Part shown: positions 63,889-64,000 of the stretch, piece after piece | Layout: each line of letters opens with the position of its first letter | How positions within the stretch are numbered: position 1 is the stretch's first letter | Assembly: GCF_024169925.1 (NCBI RefSeq) | Contig: NZ_JALJXF010000001.1 | Span: 936,001-1,000,000 of the forward strand | Origin: Methylorubrum extorquens | GTDB taxonomy: Bacteria; Pseudomonadota; Alphaproteobacteria; Rhizobiales; Beijerinckiaceae | Direction of reading: 5' to 3' | Length of the DNA: 64,000 bases | Program-made: the position numbers and the translations under genes | The notes under the pieces: generated by a model | Seen by the model: only the letters and a program-made list of their open reading frames with translations | The model's database searches: none | Told to the model about the DNA's origin: nothing

Positions 63889-64000
63889 TCACGGCTTCCG
63901 CTCGATCTGGAACTGCACCACGTTCTGTGCCCGCGTGATCGGCCAGTAATATCGCTGCAGTGGGTTGCAGGCGTATTCCGGCGCCGCGTGGTACTCGCCT
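63889..64000 (-). CDS. C-terminal end of a hypothetical gene, cut by the window edge
   Basis: The last 36 or so residues are seen: GEYHAAPEYACNPLQRYYWP, ITRAQNVVQFQIERKP, then TGA. The regular codon use and clear stop suggest a real gene upstream of the membrane-protein pair. Too little remains for a family. Confidence 0.4.
   Translation of the reverse strand, partial: GEYHAAPEYACNPLQRYYWPITRAQNVVQFQIERKP

Noticed and set aside
1..64000. CRISPR arrays, rRNA genes or complete tRNA genes
   Set aside because: No regularly spaced repeats and no intact tRNA or rRNA sequence were seen; only the tRNA-Asn 3' fragment at 56481 was found.

Overview
The window is high-GC alphaproteobacterial DNA. Its gene content (cysS, psd-pssA, gcrA, the cobalamin block, malonyl-CoA decarboxylase, pstSCAB-phoU-phoB, an EipB-type envelope protein) fits the Methylobacterium/Methylorubrum group of the Rhizobiales best. 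This placement rests on recognising proteins and gene order; no database search was run.

Positions 1 to about 41,300 look like ordinary chromosome. In order they hold: a cut-off MFS transporter; an OmpA-like protein with a very long Pro/Arg tract; DUF2865 and CreA secreted proteins; cysS; a methyltransferase/LOG pair; a LysM protein; an Atm1-type ABC exporter; a broken diguanylate cyclase; psd-pssA; a nitronate monooxygenase-like protein; rpsD; a lytic transglycosylase; rplS; an L,D-transpeptidase; accA with a DUF1796 gene; 3-hydroxybutyrate dehydrogenase; malonyl-CoA decarboxylase; an MFS transporter; a cobalamin block (cobC, cbiB, cobQ, cobK); dinB; eipB; gcrA; and the complete phosphate operon pstS-pstC-pstA-pstB-phoU-phoB behind a three-repeat Pho box.

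From about 41,300 to the right end the window is accessory DNA: small orphan genes, decayed genes (an NAD(P)HX dehydratase copy, a truncated integrase), remnants of IS3, IS110, IS630 and IS5-type elements, a 3' fragment of a tRNA-Asn gene beside the integrase, a 0.6 kb inverted duplication, a Hint-domain protein, a chemoreceptor, a umuDC operon, a thermonuclease and a possible HEPN protein.

The most interesting signal is a divergent SOS unit present three times (45.3, 55.0 and 59.9 kb). Each copy has a LexA-type box GAAC-N7-GAAC (one degenerate). On one side, exactly 21 nt away, is the start of umuD (GTG AGC CTG TTT). On the other side, about 100 nt away, is a paralogous gene for an unrecognised protein of about 84 residues. 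Only the 59.9 kb copy still has a whole umuDC; the other two keep just the first four umuD codons, yet still carry the small gene. This suggests the small gene is a conserved SOS-induced partner of DNA polymerase V or an accessory SOS function of its own.
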